DNA of 16,641 nucleotides from an uncultured Acidimicrobiales bacterium (GCA_937942965.1 CALDGN010000089.1:1-16641); one strand, 5' to 3'; positions 6,257-13,181 are shown, counted from the first letter of the stretch. Notes: a model not told the origin generated them from the letters alone. Program-made: numbers and translations.

Positions 6257-7210
6257 TTAGCGAGGCGGGACGACTTCGTAGCCGGGCTCTTCGGGTTCGT
6301 CGTCGGTCATCTCGGCCGGGAACCCAGGAGCCAGGATCTCGAGCCCGGTCGCGTCTTCGAGACGGCGGATGATGTTCGGCGACAGCTCGCGTGAGCCGTA
6401 GCGATCCTCGCCGTCTTTGAAGATCTCGCACAGCAGCGGCGAGACCTCGAGCGGCACCTCGTGACGCTCGGCAATCTCCTGGAAGATGCCGATGTCCTTG
6501 CTCACGAGATCCATCGTGAAGTTGATGTCGCGGCTGCCGTTCAAGATGACCTGCGACTCGGTCTCGTGCACGAACGAGTTCCCCGACGAAATGCGGATGG
6601 CCTCGTAGGTCGTGTTCAGGTCCATGCCTGCGGCCTTGGACACTGTCAGCGCTTCGGCGAGCGTCACGAGGTTCGCGGTCGCCAAGTAGTTCGTCATCAC
6701 CTTGAGCATCGACGCGGACCCGAGCTCACCGGTGTGCAAGATGCGGCGACCCATCGTCGTGAGGATCGGAAGGGCCCGCTCGAAGGTCTCCCGTTCGCAG
6801 CCCGCGAAGATCGCGATGTTGCCGGTGGCGGCGCGGTGGCAACCGCCCGACACGGGGCAGTCGATTGGCTCGCCGCCCGCATCGGCAACGAGTGCGCCGA
6901 GACGCCGGACCTCGGCCTCGTCGGTCGTGCTCATCTCGGCCCAGATCTTGCCGGGCTGCATGGCTTCGAGAATGCCGTCGGCGCCCGTGACGACCGCGTC
7001 GCTAATCGTCGGGCTGGGCAGGCACGTGATCATCATGTCGACCTGCTCAGTCATGGCCGCTGGCGACTCGCCCCAGTGAGCGCCAGCGTCAAGCAGAGGC
7101 TGGGCCGCAGCCTGGTCGAGGTCACGCACGGTCAGGTCGACGCCGTTGCGCAACAGGCTGCCAGCGAGCTTCGCGCCGACGTTTCCAAGTCCGATAAATC
7201 CGAGTTTCAC
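6257..7210 (-). CDS. 3-hydroxyisobutyrate dehydrogenase-like NAD(P)-dependent beta-hydroxyacid dehydrogenase
   Basis: This 317-residue protein of the beta-hydroxyacid dehydrogenase family begins MKLGFIGLGNVG, with the dinucleotide-binding GLGNVG at residues 7-12. The substrate loop DCPVSGGCHRAATGN lies at about 117-131. The catalytic lysine is K170, with N174, in SMLKVMTNYL. Members oxidise 3-hydroxy acids (3-hydroxyisobutyrate, tartronate semialdehyde, glyoxylate-type substrates) with NAD or NADP. The substrate here is unassigned, and the acidic C-terminal tail of about 20 residues is not a standard part of the family. The start is GTG at 7210, as the usual MKLGFIGLG N-terminus begins there and TACAGT lies seven bases upstream. 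Confidence 0.85.
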   Translation of the reverse strand: MKLGFIGLGNVGAKLAGSLLRNGVDLTVRDLDQAAAQPLLDAGAHWGESPAAMTEQVDMMITCLPSPTISDAVVTGADGILEAMQPGKIWAEMSTTDEAEVRRLGALVADAGGEPIDCPVSGGCHRAATGNIAIFAGCERETFERALPILTTMGRRILHTGELGSASMLKVMTNYLATANLVTLAEALTVSKAAGMDLNTTYEAIRISSGNSFVHETESQVILNGSRDINFTMDLVSKDIGIFQEIAERHEVPLEVSPLLCEIFKDGEDRYGSRELSPNIIRRLEDATGLEILAPGFPAEMTDDEPEEPGYEVVPPR

Positions 7211-7217
7211 ATCGCGG

Positions 7218-7223
7218 ACTGTA
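7218..7223 (-). promoter_or_regulatory. -10-like hexamer TACAGT, leaderless type
   Basis: Read on the minus strand, TACAGT is followed by seven bases and then the GTG start at 7210. The same arrangement recurs across the window. It supports the GTG start. Confidence 0.5.
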
Positions 7224-7298
7224 GGACGATTTGGAGCGCGCGATGAGCACTGATTTCGCACCCGTCGTGACGCCGATTCACAACCCACTGTGGCGATT

Positions 7299-7310
7299 GT
7301 CACGTGTGAC
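7299..7310. promoter_or_regulatory. Inverted repeat GTCAC-GT-GTGAC, possible operator
   Basis: GTCACGTGTGAC has two perfect five-base arms around GT, in a gene-poor stretch upstream of a small ORF. A second palindrome, GCACGTGC, lies at 7340-7347. Either could be a regulator site; nothing further supports it. Confidence 0.3.
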
Positions 7311-7398
7311 GCGTGCACCGTTCCCTGGAGGACGTAATTGCACGTGCCGATGGTTGACTCCTGCAACCCCCCGACAGCTCTTCACGCTGGAGTTCATC

Positions 7399-7563
7399 AT
7401 GATCATTGGTCTTCGCTTTCCTGCTCGTCGCAAGATTGCCGCTCGCCCTGCACCGACACGACCGTTCATGGACCCGAACATGGCTGCGCTCCGAGCAGCT
7501 GTTGGCCCTGGCTATCAGGTCGGTCTGAGCGAATCCGTTGTTCGCCAGGCCGTACGACGCTGA
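7399..7563 (+). CDS. Possible small basic protein, unrecognised
   Basis: A 54-residue ORF in the 380 bases between the dehydrogenase start and the lipoprotein gene. The start ATG at 7399 has GGAG six bases upstream, which is good spacing. The product begins MIIGLRFPARRKIAARP and is rich in Arg, Ala and Pro. No family is recognised, and there is no membrane segment. The same frame is open back to ATG 7243, also preceded by GGAG at six bases, which would make a 106-residue product. The rest of 7211-7590 shows only the palindromes noted separately. It could equally be non-coding. Confidence 0.3.
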   Translation: MIIGLRFPARRKIAARPAPTRPFMDPNMAALRAAVGPGYQVGLSESVVRQAVRR

Positions 7564-7577
7564 ATCCTTCGCCCGAA

Positions 7578-7583
7578 TAGAGT
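7578..7583 (+). promoter_or_regulatory. -10-like hexamer TAGAGT, leaderless type
   Basis: TAGAGT ends seven bases before the GTG start at 7591. No Shine-Dalgarno sequence fits in between. It supports GTG 7591 as the start of the lipoprotein gene. Confidence 0.5.
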
Positions 7584-7590
7584 CCGAGTC

Positions 7591-7917
7591 GTGGCATCGA
7601 CCCGATTTGGACACCTGCTACTGGCATTGGCGGTACTGCTCGCTTCGGCGTGCAGTACTGACGCGTCCTTCGGCGAAGACCTTTGGGTCGCCGACAACTA
7701 TGTGTTCTGCAACGAGTTCGACGAACCCGAACGCCAGTGCATGCTCGTGTCGCACAGCGAGTTCGACTTGTACCGCCACATCGAAGGCGACATCGAAGGC
7801 TTCACCTACGAAGAGGGCACGGCGTATCACCTGCGAGTTGAGCGCACGAACGCGTCCTCGTCCGACGCTGAGCCCACGTACCGCCTGCTCGAGATCGTGA
7901 GCGCCGAGGAGGAGTGA
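7591..7917 (+). CDS. DUF4377-like lipoprotein
   Basis: A 108-residue exported protein. Residues 1-20 form a signal peptide (basic start, then HLLLALAVLLASA) ending in a lipobox-like LASAC, with C21 as the likely lipidated residue. The mature part resembles DUF4377: WVADNYVFC, then QCMLVSHSE, then IEGFTYEEGTAYHLRVERT, then YRLLEIVS. In that family a Cys-Leu-x-Val strand and an IEG-F-YE-G turn are conserved. DUF4377 domains are found alone or fused to META/HslJ-type domains in envelope proteins; no biochemical function is known to me. The -3 lipobox position is Ala rather than Leu, so lipidation is probable but not certain. The gene is followed by, and coupled to, a small membrane-anchored protein gene. 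Confidence 0.65.
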   Translation: MASTRFGHLLLALAVLLASACSTDASFGEDLWVADNYVFCNEFDEPERQCMLVSHSEFDLYRHIEGDIEGFTYEEGTAYHLRVERTNASSSDAEPTYRLLEIVSAEEE

Positions 7918-7919
7918 GC

Positions 7920-8351
7920 ATGCGGCGGGAACGGTGGCGGCTCATCGCTACCGCAGCCTTCGTGGCGATCCTGCTCTCCCCTGCGATTCGACCCGGCGAT
8001 GGCGTTCCGCTGTCGTCGTATCCGATGTACGCATCGCCCCGCTCGGGCGAAGTCGAGTTCGTCGTCGCACATGGCCTGACTGCGAGCGGCGAAGCCGTGC
8101 CGCTGCGCATCACCGTGGTTGCGGGAACCTCGGACCCGCTCATCGCCGAAACGTGGTTGCGAGGCGAGGTCATTGCCGGGCGAAGCGTCGCGTTGTGCCA
8201 AACGGTCGCTGAACGGATCGAAGCACCTGAGATCATCGAAGTCGAGGTTCGGTCCGAACGTCACGACGTCGTCGCCCAGGTCCAAGGTCGCTCGTCGCTG
8301 CTCGAGGCCGAGACCGTCGCGCGGTGTCCTGTCGGCGTTGAGCCCACATGA
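7920..8351 (+). CDS. Unrecognised small protein with N-terminal membrane segment and PLSSYPMYA motif
   Basis: A 143-residue protein of no recognised family. A basic start (MRRERWR) and one hydrophobic segment (IATAAFVAILLSPAI) indicate a signal anchor or signal peptide. It is followed by the motif PLSSYPMYA. The rest is predicted beta-rich and outside the cytoplasm, with two cysteines (in ALCQTV and ARCPVG) that could pair. The ATG at 7920 is chosen because GGAGG lies seven bases upstream; an in-frame GTG at 7914, overlapping the previous stop, is the alternative. The stop overlaps the ATG of the HTTM-like gene by four bases, so the two are probably co-translated and may form a membrane complex. 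That partnership is an inference. Confidence 0.7.
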   Translation: MRRERWRLIATAAFVAILLSPAIRPGDGVPLSSYPMYASPRSGEVEFVVAHGLTASGEAVPLRITVVAGTSDPLIAETWLRGEVIAGRSVALCQTVAERIEAPEIIEVEVRSERHDVVAQVQGRSSLLEAETVARCPVGVEPT

Positions 8352-9289
8352 GCGGGCAGCGTCCGAGCAAGCAAGTGGAGCCGAGCAAGCAAGTGGGACC
8401 GAGCGAGTGGATCGACGGGATGGCCCAGTGGCTCAGTACCCCTGCGCCGGCCGAACGCCTCGGACTGCTGCGGATCGCCATCTCCGGATTCGTGACCATC
8501 TATCTGGCAGCGACCGCAGCCGAGTTCAGTCGGCTCGCGACGACGCCTAAAGCGGCCTTCGACCCGGTGGGGCTGGCCCGGCTCCTGAACGAACCGCTGT
8601 CGAGCGAGCTCGTTTGGGTCGGGTTCGCGCTGCTCTTGGGGCTCGGCGCGCTCGCAACCGTCGGCTGGCGATACCGGATCGTGGGGCCGCTGTTCGGCCT
8701 GGGCGTTCTGGCATGGACCAGCTACCACTCGTCGTGGGGTCAGCTGTTGCACTTCGAGCATCTGTTCACGCTTCATCTGCTGGTCCTCGGCTTCGCCCCG
8801 GCGGCCGATGCCGTCGCGGTCGACGCACGACGAACGCCGGCACCGACCGACAATGTTCGCTACGGCTGGCCAGTCCGCTTGCTCGCGATCGCGACCGTCA
8901 CCACGTACTTCTTGTCGGGGCTCGCCAAACTTCGCCACACGGGCGTCGCGTGGTTCGACCCAGACACGCTTCGCAATCACATCGCGTACTCGGCGTCGCG
9001 TATCGATCTCGTCGGCGGGCCGACACCTCCGCTTGCTCGCATCGTGGTTGACCGGAGTTGGCTGCTCGCGCCGATGGCAGCTGCGGGACTCGCCGTCGAG
9101 TTGGGCGCTCCGCTCGCGCTCGCATGGCGGCGCTTCCGGAACTGGTGGCTCGGTTCGGCCATTCTCTTCCACCTCGGGACCGCGGCAACGATGCTCGTGT
9201 TCTTCGGCTACCGAGGGCTCGGCGTCGGCTTGTTGCCGCTCCTTCCGGTGGAGCGGGCGAAGGTCGCGTGGGAGACCCGCCGGGCGTAG
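8348..9289 (+). CDS. HTTM-like polytopic membrane protein
   Basis: This 313-residue integral membrane protein has about six to eight hydrophobic segments. The block RLLAIATVTTYFLSGLAKLRHTGVAWFDPDTLRNHI matches the HTTM-type landmark (helix ending GLAKLRH followed by W-x-x-x-x-L). SSWGQLLHFEHLFTLHLLVLGFAP carries the His-containing helix. HTTM proteins are related to vitamin K-dependent gamma-carboxylase; the bacterial members are largely uncharacterised. The N-terminus holds a near-perfect triplication of six residues (PSKQVE, PSKQVG, PSEWID). The start overlaps the upstream stop as ATGA. The MFS gene follows nine bases downstream but has its own -10-like element. Confidence 0.7.
   Translation: MSGQRPSKQVEPSKQVGPSEWIDGMAQWLSTPAPAERLGLLRIAISGFVTIYLAATAAEFSRLATTPKAAFDPVGLARLLNEPLSSELVWVGFALLLGLGALATVGWRYRIVGPLFGLGVLAWTSYHSSWGQLLHFEHLFTLHLLVLGFAPAADAVAVDARRTPAPTDNVRYGWPVRLLAIATVTTYFLSGLAKLRHTGVAWFDPDTLRNHIAYSASRIDLVGGPTPPLARIVVDRSWLLAPMAAAGLAVELGAPLALAWRRFRNWWLGSAILFHLGTAATMLVFFGYRGLGVGLLPLLPVERAKVAWETRRA
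8363..8416 (+). repeat. 18-bp tandem repeat inside the HTTM-like gene
   Basis: Units start at 8363, 8381 and 8399. The first two share CCGAGCAAGCAAGTGG and differ in the last two bases. The third begins CCGAGC and then diverges. It encodes PSKQVE, PSKQVG and PSEWID, a cytoplasmic-side tail before the first membrane helix. Confidence 0.7.
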
Positions 9290-9292
9290 TGT
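9287..9292 (+). promoter_or_regulatory. -10-like hexamer TAGTGT, leaderless type
   Basis: TAGTGT overlaps the stop codon of the HTTM-like gene and ends six bases before the ATG at 9299. It suggests the MFS gene has its own promoter despite the nine-base gap. Confidence 0.45.
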
Positions 9293-9298
9293 GCGGCC

Positions 9299-10729
9299 AT
9301 GACCGAACCAGCGGCGGGACCCGAGCCGACGCCAATCGAGCGTCGATCCTGGTTGACGTTGCTCATCACAGCAACGGCCGGGTTCATGGTGAGCCTCGAG
9401 ATCACGGTCATCTCGCTCGCGTTCCCCGAGATCCAGGACACGTTCGACGCATCGCGTTCGACGCTGTCGTGGATCTTCACTGCATACAACATCGGCGTCG
9501 CCGCACTGCTGCTGCTGGCTGGCTGGGCCGCCGATCGGTACGGCCGCAAGAAGCTGTTCCTCGCCGGCCTGTTTGTGTTCATGCTCGGGTCGTTGGCATC
9601 CGGGCTCAGCGTCGACCCGTCGACGCTCATTGCGTCACGCGTCCTGCAGTCGGTCGGAGGGGCGATGCAGTTCCCGGCCGGTCTTGCGTTGCTCTTGCCC
9701 GCGTTCCCGCCCGAACGGCGAGGCATGGCAGTTGGCATCTGGGGCGCGACCGGCGCACTCGCCGCTGCGCTCGGCCCGACGATCGGCGCAATCCTCATCA
9801 ACGCGTTCGGCTGGCGCTCGGTGTTTCTCGTGAACGTGCCGGTGGCTCTGTTCGCGATCGCCGCCGGCGCCGCCATTCTCCAAGAATCACGATCTGAGGA
9901 TCTGCCCGACCGGGTCGACCCGATCAGCGTGCCGATGGCCTCGATCGGAGTCGGCCTGCTCGTGCTCGCCATTGCCCAGACCGAAAGCTGGGGCTTCGTG
10001 AGCGTGCCGACCTTGCTCACGGTCCTCGGCTCGGCCGCACTGCTGTGGCTGTTCGTGCATCGGTCACGTACCCATCCAGCACCGTTGTTCGATCTGGCGC
10101 TGATGAGGATCCGTTCGTTCTCGGTCGCCCAGGTCGGCACCATGTTCTTCTGCGCCGCGTTCTTCGGTTGGTTCGTCGTATTGCCCACGTTCCTGCTCGA
10201 CTGGTGGGGCTACTCGGTCGTCAAGACCGGCTTGGCACTGTTCCCCGGACCTGCCCTCGCCGCATTCGTCAGCCCGACCGTTGGCCGAATCGCCGACGCT
10301 CGCGGCGTTGGACCGGTCCTGGCGGTCGGCGGCTTCTCCGGCGCACTTGGGCTTGGGTGGCACTTGCTGTTCACGGGCGAAGAGCCGAACTACATCGTTG
10401 GGCTGCTCATCCCGAGCTTGTTCGTTGGGGTCTCCGCGGGCTGCAGCTTCGCCATGCTCGTCGCGGCCTCGATGCGAGACATTCCGCCGCATCGGTACGG
10501 CATGGCCGGCGCCGGACGCACCACCGCGTTTCAGCTGGCCGTCGCGCTGGGCATTGCGATTGGCGCAGCCGTTGTCGGCGATCCCGACACCGTCGGCGAA
10601 GCACTCTCGGCCTACCGCCTGAACTGGATCCTGGTGATGATCTTCTTCATCGCCCAGGGCGTGCTGTTCGCGACGCTCTATCCGGCCAAGCCACCCGAAG
10701 CCAGCGCCCGCACCTCAACGACAGGTTGA
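9299..10729 (+). CDS. MFS transporter, DHA2 (EmrB/QacA-like, 14-TM) family
   Basis: A 476-residue major facilitator protein of the proton-driven drug-exporter type. The first helix carries the motif MVSLEITVISLAFPEIQ (14-TM family motif D1). The loop after the second helix is GWAADRYGRKKLF, the MFS motif A. Helix 5 carries GPTIGAILINAFGWRSVFLVNVP, motif C and its continuation. There are about 14 hydrophobic segments in total. It probably exports a small hydrophobic or aromatic compound across the cytoplasmic membrane. The substrate cannot be told, and no regulator lies beside it. It precedes the aromatic-acid genes, so a role with their substrates is possible but unsupported; repeat elements separate it from galD. 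Confidence 0.88.
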   Translation: MTEPAAGPEPTPIERRSWLTLLITATAGFMVSLEITVISLAFPEIQDTFDASRSTLSWIFTAYNIGVAALLLLAGWAADRYGRKKLFLAGLFVFMLGSLASGLSVDPSTLIASRVLQSVGGAMQFPAGLALLLPAFPPERRGMAVGIWGATGALAAALGPTIGAILINAFGWRSVFLVNVPVALFAIAAGAAILQESRSEDLPDRVDPISVPMASIGVGLLVLAIAQTESWGFVSVPTLLTVLGSAALLWLFVHRSRTHPAPLFDLALMRIRSFSVAQVGTMFFCAAFFGWFVVLPTFLLDWWGYSVVKTGLALFPGPALAAFVSPTVGRIADARGVGPVLAVGGFSGALGLGWHLLFTGEEPNYIVGLLIPSLFVGVSAGCSFAMLVAASMRDIPPHRYGMAGAGRTTAFQLAVALGIAIGAAVVGDPDTVGEALSAYRLNWILVMIFFIAQGVLFATLYPAKPPEASARTSTTG

Positions 10730-10736
10730 ACCTTCC

Positions 10737-10781
10737 AACCCTCAAGGGTCTGACCCCAAACCCTCAAGGGGTCTGACCCCA
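10737..10781. repeat. Tandem pair of REP-like palindromes
   Basis: Two near-identical copies lie back to back: 22 bases at 10737-10758 and 23 bases at 10759-10781. Each begins AACCCTCAAGG and ends GTCTGACCCCA; the second has one extra G. The second contains the perfect palindrome GGGGTC-T-GACCCC (10768-10780), and the first a version shorter by one base on one arm. GGGGTC-N-GACCCC palindromes recur between genes in many bacteria as REP-like elements. A short GGTTG/CAACC hairpin (10724-10740) overlaps the first copy. Together they may also end MFS transcription. Confidence 0.65.
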
Positions 10782-10782
10782 G

Positions 10783-10798
10783 CGATTGTTGACAATCG
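10783..10798. promoter_or_regulatory. Perfect inverted repeat CGATTGT-TG-ACAATCG, candidate GntR operator
   Basis: Seven-base arms CGATTGT and ACAATCG flank a two-base centre. The core TTGT-TG-ACAA resembles the GT...AC half-site layout of operators of the FadR/FCD group of GntR regulators. It lies 24 bases before the preferred galD start at 10822, over the -35 region if the transcript is leaderless. A GntR/FCD gene is in the same cluster. Its binding here is inferred. Confidence 0.6.
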
Positions 10799-10821
10799 AT
10801 GTGGGTGGCACACTCGGCGGT

Positions 10822-11970
10822 GTGAGCGATGCATCGACCAGTGAACGAACAGGGGTGCCCACTGACTCCACGGGGGTCCGCTGCATGGTGATGCGCGGTG
10901 GGTCCTCGAAAGGCGCCTACTTCGTCGAAGCAGATCTGCCGGCCGATACCGACGTCCGCGATGACCTCTTGCGGCGCGTGATGGGCACGCCAGACCCACG
11001 CCAGATCGATGGCATCGGCGGCGCACACCCCCTCACGAGCAAGGTCGCGATCGTTGCGGCGAGCGAGCGGGACGATGTCGACATTGACTATCTGTTCCTG
11101 CAGCTCGGCGTCGATCAGCCCACCGTCAGCGATCGCCAGAACTGCGGCAACCTCCTCGCCGGCGTCGCGCCGTTCGCCATCGAACGCGGCCTCGTCATGG
11201 TCGATGCCACGGCCGAGGCCGCCGAGCTCCGCATCTTGATGCGCAATACAGGCGCGATCGCCACCGCAACCGTTCCCGTCACCGGCGGCCGCCCCGTCTA
11301 TGCCGGTGACACGGCGATCAGTGGCGTGCCAGGCACTGCGGCCGCGATTCGGCTCGACTTCGAAGACGTCGCCGGCGGCTCCTGCGGTGCGCTTCTTCCG
11401 ACCGGCAACACCGTCGATGTCATCGATGGTGTCCGCTGCACCTTGATCGACAACGGCATGCCGGTCGTCGTGATGCGCGCCGATGAGCTCGACATCGCCG
11501 GCGATGAGACGCCCGCCGAGCTCGAGGCCAACGACACGTTGCGCCGCCGGCTCGAATCGATTCGCCTCGCCGCGGGTGAGCTGATGCAGCTCGGCGACGT
11601 GACGGATACGACCGTGCCGAAACTGACGATGGTGTCGCCGCCGAAGGAACTCGGCGCTGCACTCACCACCCGCACCTTCATTCCGCATCGCTGCCACGAC
11701 GCCATCGGGGTGCTCGGCGCTGTCTCGGTCGCCACCGCCGCGCTCCTTCCTGCGACGCCAGCGGCCGAGGTCGCACTCGTCAGCTCCGAAGACTCGGTGG
11801 TGCTCGAGCACCCGACGGGCACGTTCGAAGCTGCCGTCACCGTTTTGCCGTCAGCAACGGGACCCGTTGTGGAACGGGCTGGCATCATTCGCACCGCCCG
11901 CAAGCTGATGGACGGCACCGTCTTCCCTCGCACAACCCCGACAGACCACGAGCAGGCCGAGGAACAATGA
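10822..11970 (+). CDS. galD: 4-oxalomesaconate tautomerase/isomerase, PrpF family (GalD/LigU-like)
   Basis: A 382-residue PrpF-family protein (diaminopimelate-epimerase fold). VRCMVMRGGSSKGAYF near the N-terminus, MGTPDPRQIDGIGGAHPLTSKVAIV, DIDYLFLQLGVDQPTVSDRQNCGNLLAGVAPFAIERGLV and the CTLIDNGMPVV block are in family order. GalD interconverts keto and enol forms of 4-oxalomesaconate in gallate/protocatechuate breakdown; LigU of the same family moves its double bond. Which activity applies cannot be told from sequence. The GTG at 10822 is preferred because CACACT lies seven bases upstream; GTG 10801 and a TTG at 10786 are in frame but the latter lies in the palindrome. The stop overlaps the ligI start as ATGA. 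Pathway enzymes LigI, LigJ and LigK lie nearby, which supports the call. Confidence 0.85.
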   Translation: MSDASTSERTGVPTDSTGVRCMVMRGGSSKGAYFVEADLPADTDVRDDLLRRVMGTPDPRQIDGIGGAHPLTSKVAIVAASERDDVDIDYLFLQLGVDQPTVSDRQNCGNLLAGVAPFAIERGLVMVDATAEAAELRILMRNTGAIATATVPVTGGRPVYAGDTAISGVPGTAAAIRLDFEDVAGGSCGALLPTGNTVDVIDGVRCTLIDNGMPVVVMRADELDIAGDETPAELEANDTLRRRLESIRLAAGELMQLGDVTDTTVPKLTMVSPPKELGAALTTRTFIPHRCHDAIGVLGAVSVATAALLPATPAAEVALVSSEDSVVLEHPTGTFEAAVTVLPSATGPVVERAGIIRTARKLMDGTVFPRTTPTDHEQAEEQ

Positions 11971-12887
11971 CATCGAATCGCCCATGGACGAACCCGATCC
12001 ACGACCCGCTCCCCGAGCCCACGGTCGCCGGTCCGAACCCGTCGGCATCGACGCCGACTCGGATCACCCCTCCGCCCAACGCGTGCGACGCGCACTGCCA
12101 TGTGTTCGGCCCGGCAGCTAGCTTCCCGTTCTCGCCCGCCCGGAGCTATACGCCACCGGACTCGGGCATCGACGACTTCGAGCGTCTGCAATCCACGCTT
12201 GGACTCAGCCGAGCCGTGTTCGTCCAAGCGAGCTGCCACGGCACCGACAACGCCGCCATGCTCGATGCGATCGACCGAGGCGATGGGCGCTACGCCGGCG
12301 TCGCGATGATCGACGACACCTACAGCGATGACGACCTGCGCATGCTCCACGACCATCGGGTCCGAGGCACACGGTTCAACTTCGTCGCCCACCTTGGTGG
12401 CCGTCCCGACCTCGATGTGTTCTGGAAGCTCGTGCACCGCGTTGAGCCGCTCGGCTGGCACATCGTGTTGCACTTCGACGCCAAAGACCTACCCGATCAC
12501 GCCGACCTGCTCGATGCTCTGCCGGTGCCCTATGTGATCGACCACATGGCACGAGTTCCAGCGACCGATGGCATTGACCAAGAGCCGTTCCAGTACCTGT
12601 TGGACCTCATGCGAACCGACGAGAAGTGCTGGGTGAAGATCAGCTGCGCGGAGCGTCTCACCGAGGGGCGGGTAGCGCCGTACGACGACGTCGTGCCGTA
12701 TGCCCAAGCGCTCGTCGCAGCCGCGCCTGACCGGATTCTGTGGGGCACCGATTGGCCGCACCCGAACCTCAAGGTCATGCCCGACGAAGGCCATCTCCTG
12801 GACCTGCTCGTCGACATGGTTCCCGACGAAGCGACCAGGAATCAGATTCTCGTGGACAACCCCGCTCGCCTCTACCCCTTCGACTGA
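11967..12887 (+). CDS. ligI: 2-pyrone-4,6-dicarboxylate lactonase (LigI), amidohydrolase family
   Basis: This 306-residue amidohydrolase has the TIM-barrel landmarks of LigI. DAHCHVFGP (41-49) carries the two N-terminal histidines H43 and H45. VLHFDAKD and VIDHMARVP mark later strands. GTDWPHPN holds the catalytic aspartate D262, and NPARLYPFD ends the protein. LigI hydrolyses 2-pyrone-4,6-dicarboxylate to 4-oxalomesaconate, and characterised members do so without a metal. The start overlaps the galD stop by four bases, and galD acts on the LigI product. The N-terminus has a proline-rich extension of about 35 residues before the first strand. No terminator is seen after the stop. Confidence 0.85.
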   Translation: MTSNRPWTNPIHDPLPEPTVAGPNPSASTPTRITPPPNACDAHCHVFGPAASFPFSPARSYTPPDSGIDDFERLQSTLGLSRAVFVQASCHGTDNAAMLDAIDRGDGRYAGVAMIDDTYSDDDLRMLHDHRVRGTRFNFVAHLGGRPDLDVFWKLVHRVEPLGWHIVLHFDAKDLPDHADLLDALPVPYVIDHMARVPATDGIDQEPFQYLLDLMRTDEKCWVKISCAERLTEGRVAPYDDVVPYAQALVAAAPDRILWGTDWPHPNLKVMPDEGHLLDLLVDMVPDEATRNQILVDNPARLYPFD

Positions 12888-12935
12888 GCGCCATCTCGCC
12901 GCCGGACACGCTGACCACGCGCCCGCTTGACCCCC

Positions 12936-12941
12936 TACGGT
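12936..12941 (+). promoter_or_regulatory. -10-like hexamer TACGGT, leaderless type
   Basis: TACGGT ends six bases before a GTG at 12948 that opens a 77-residue ORF. It could start a separate transcript for the small ORF, the TauD-type gene and the signal peptidase gene. Confidence 0.4.
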
Positions 12942-12947
12942 CGTGGC

Positions 12948-13181
12948 GTGGGGGCGTTGAAGACAACCGAACCTGGCTGGGCCGGCCGAGGCTGGTTACG
13001 CGCGTCGGCTTCACGCACCATCGCTGCATCGTTCAGCGGGCGCTTCTCGCTGAACCTGTTCGGTTGGCTGGTTGCGCCGTACTCACTAGGCCAGACGCTC
13101 GGACTGATGTGGTCAGAGTTCCGGAGCGCGCTGAAAGGACTCGATCGAGTCGTGACCGCTCGACAGGACACAACAGGATGA
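12948..13181 (+). CDS. Possible small protein of unknown function, coupled to TauD-type gene
   Basis: A 77-residue ORF with no recognised family, between ligI and the TauD-type gene. It starts at GTG 12948, six bases after a TACGGT hexamer, and its TGA overlaps the ATG of the TauD-type gene as ATGA. Both features match the genuine genes around it. The middle has a moderately hydrophobic stretch (FSLNLFGWLVAPYSLGQTLGLMW), perhaps membrane-associated, flanked by basic ends. Codons such as TTA, CTA, ACA and TCA are more common than in the neighbours, which weakens the case. A TTG at 12927 is in frame but precedes the -10-like element. It may instead be a non-coding leader. Confidence 0.45.
   Translation: MGALKTTEPGWAGRGWLRASASRTIAASFSGRFSLNLFGWLVAPYSLGQTLGLMWSEFRSALKGLDRVVTARQDTTG

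Noticed and set aside
10789..10794. TTGACA as a classical -35 box for galD
   Set aside because: No TAnnnT-type hexamer stands at 16-18 bases; CACACT is only 14 bases away. The palindrome explains the bases better.
12740..13177. Long N-terminal extension of the TauD-type protein
   Set aside because: The extension overlaps the end of ligI in another frame and has no family match. The TauD N-terminus begins at ATG 13178.
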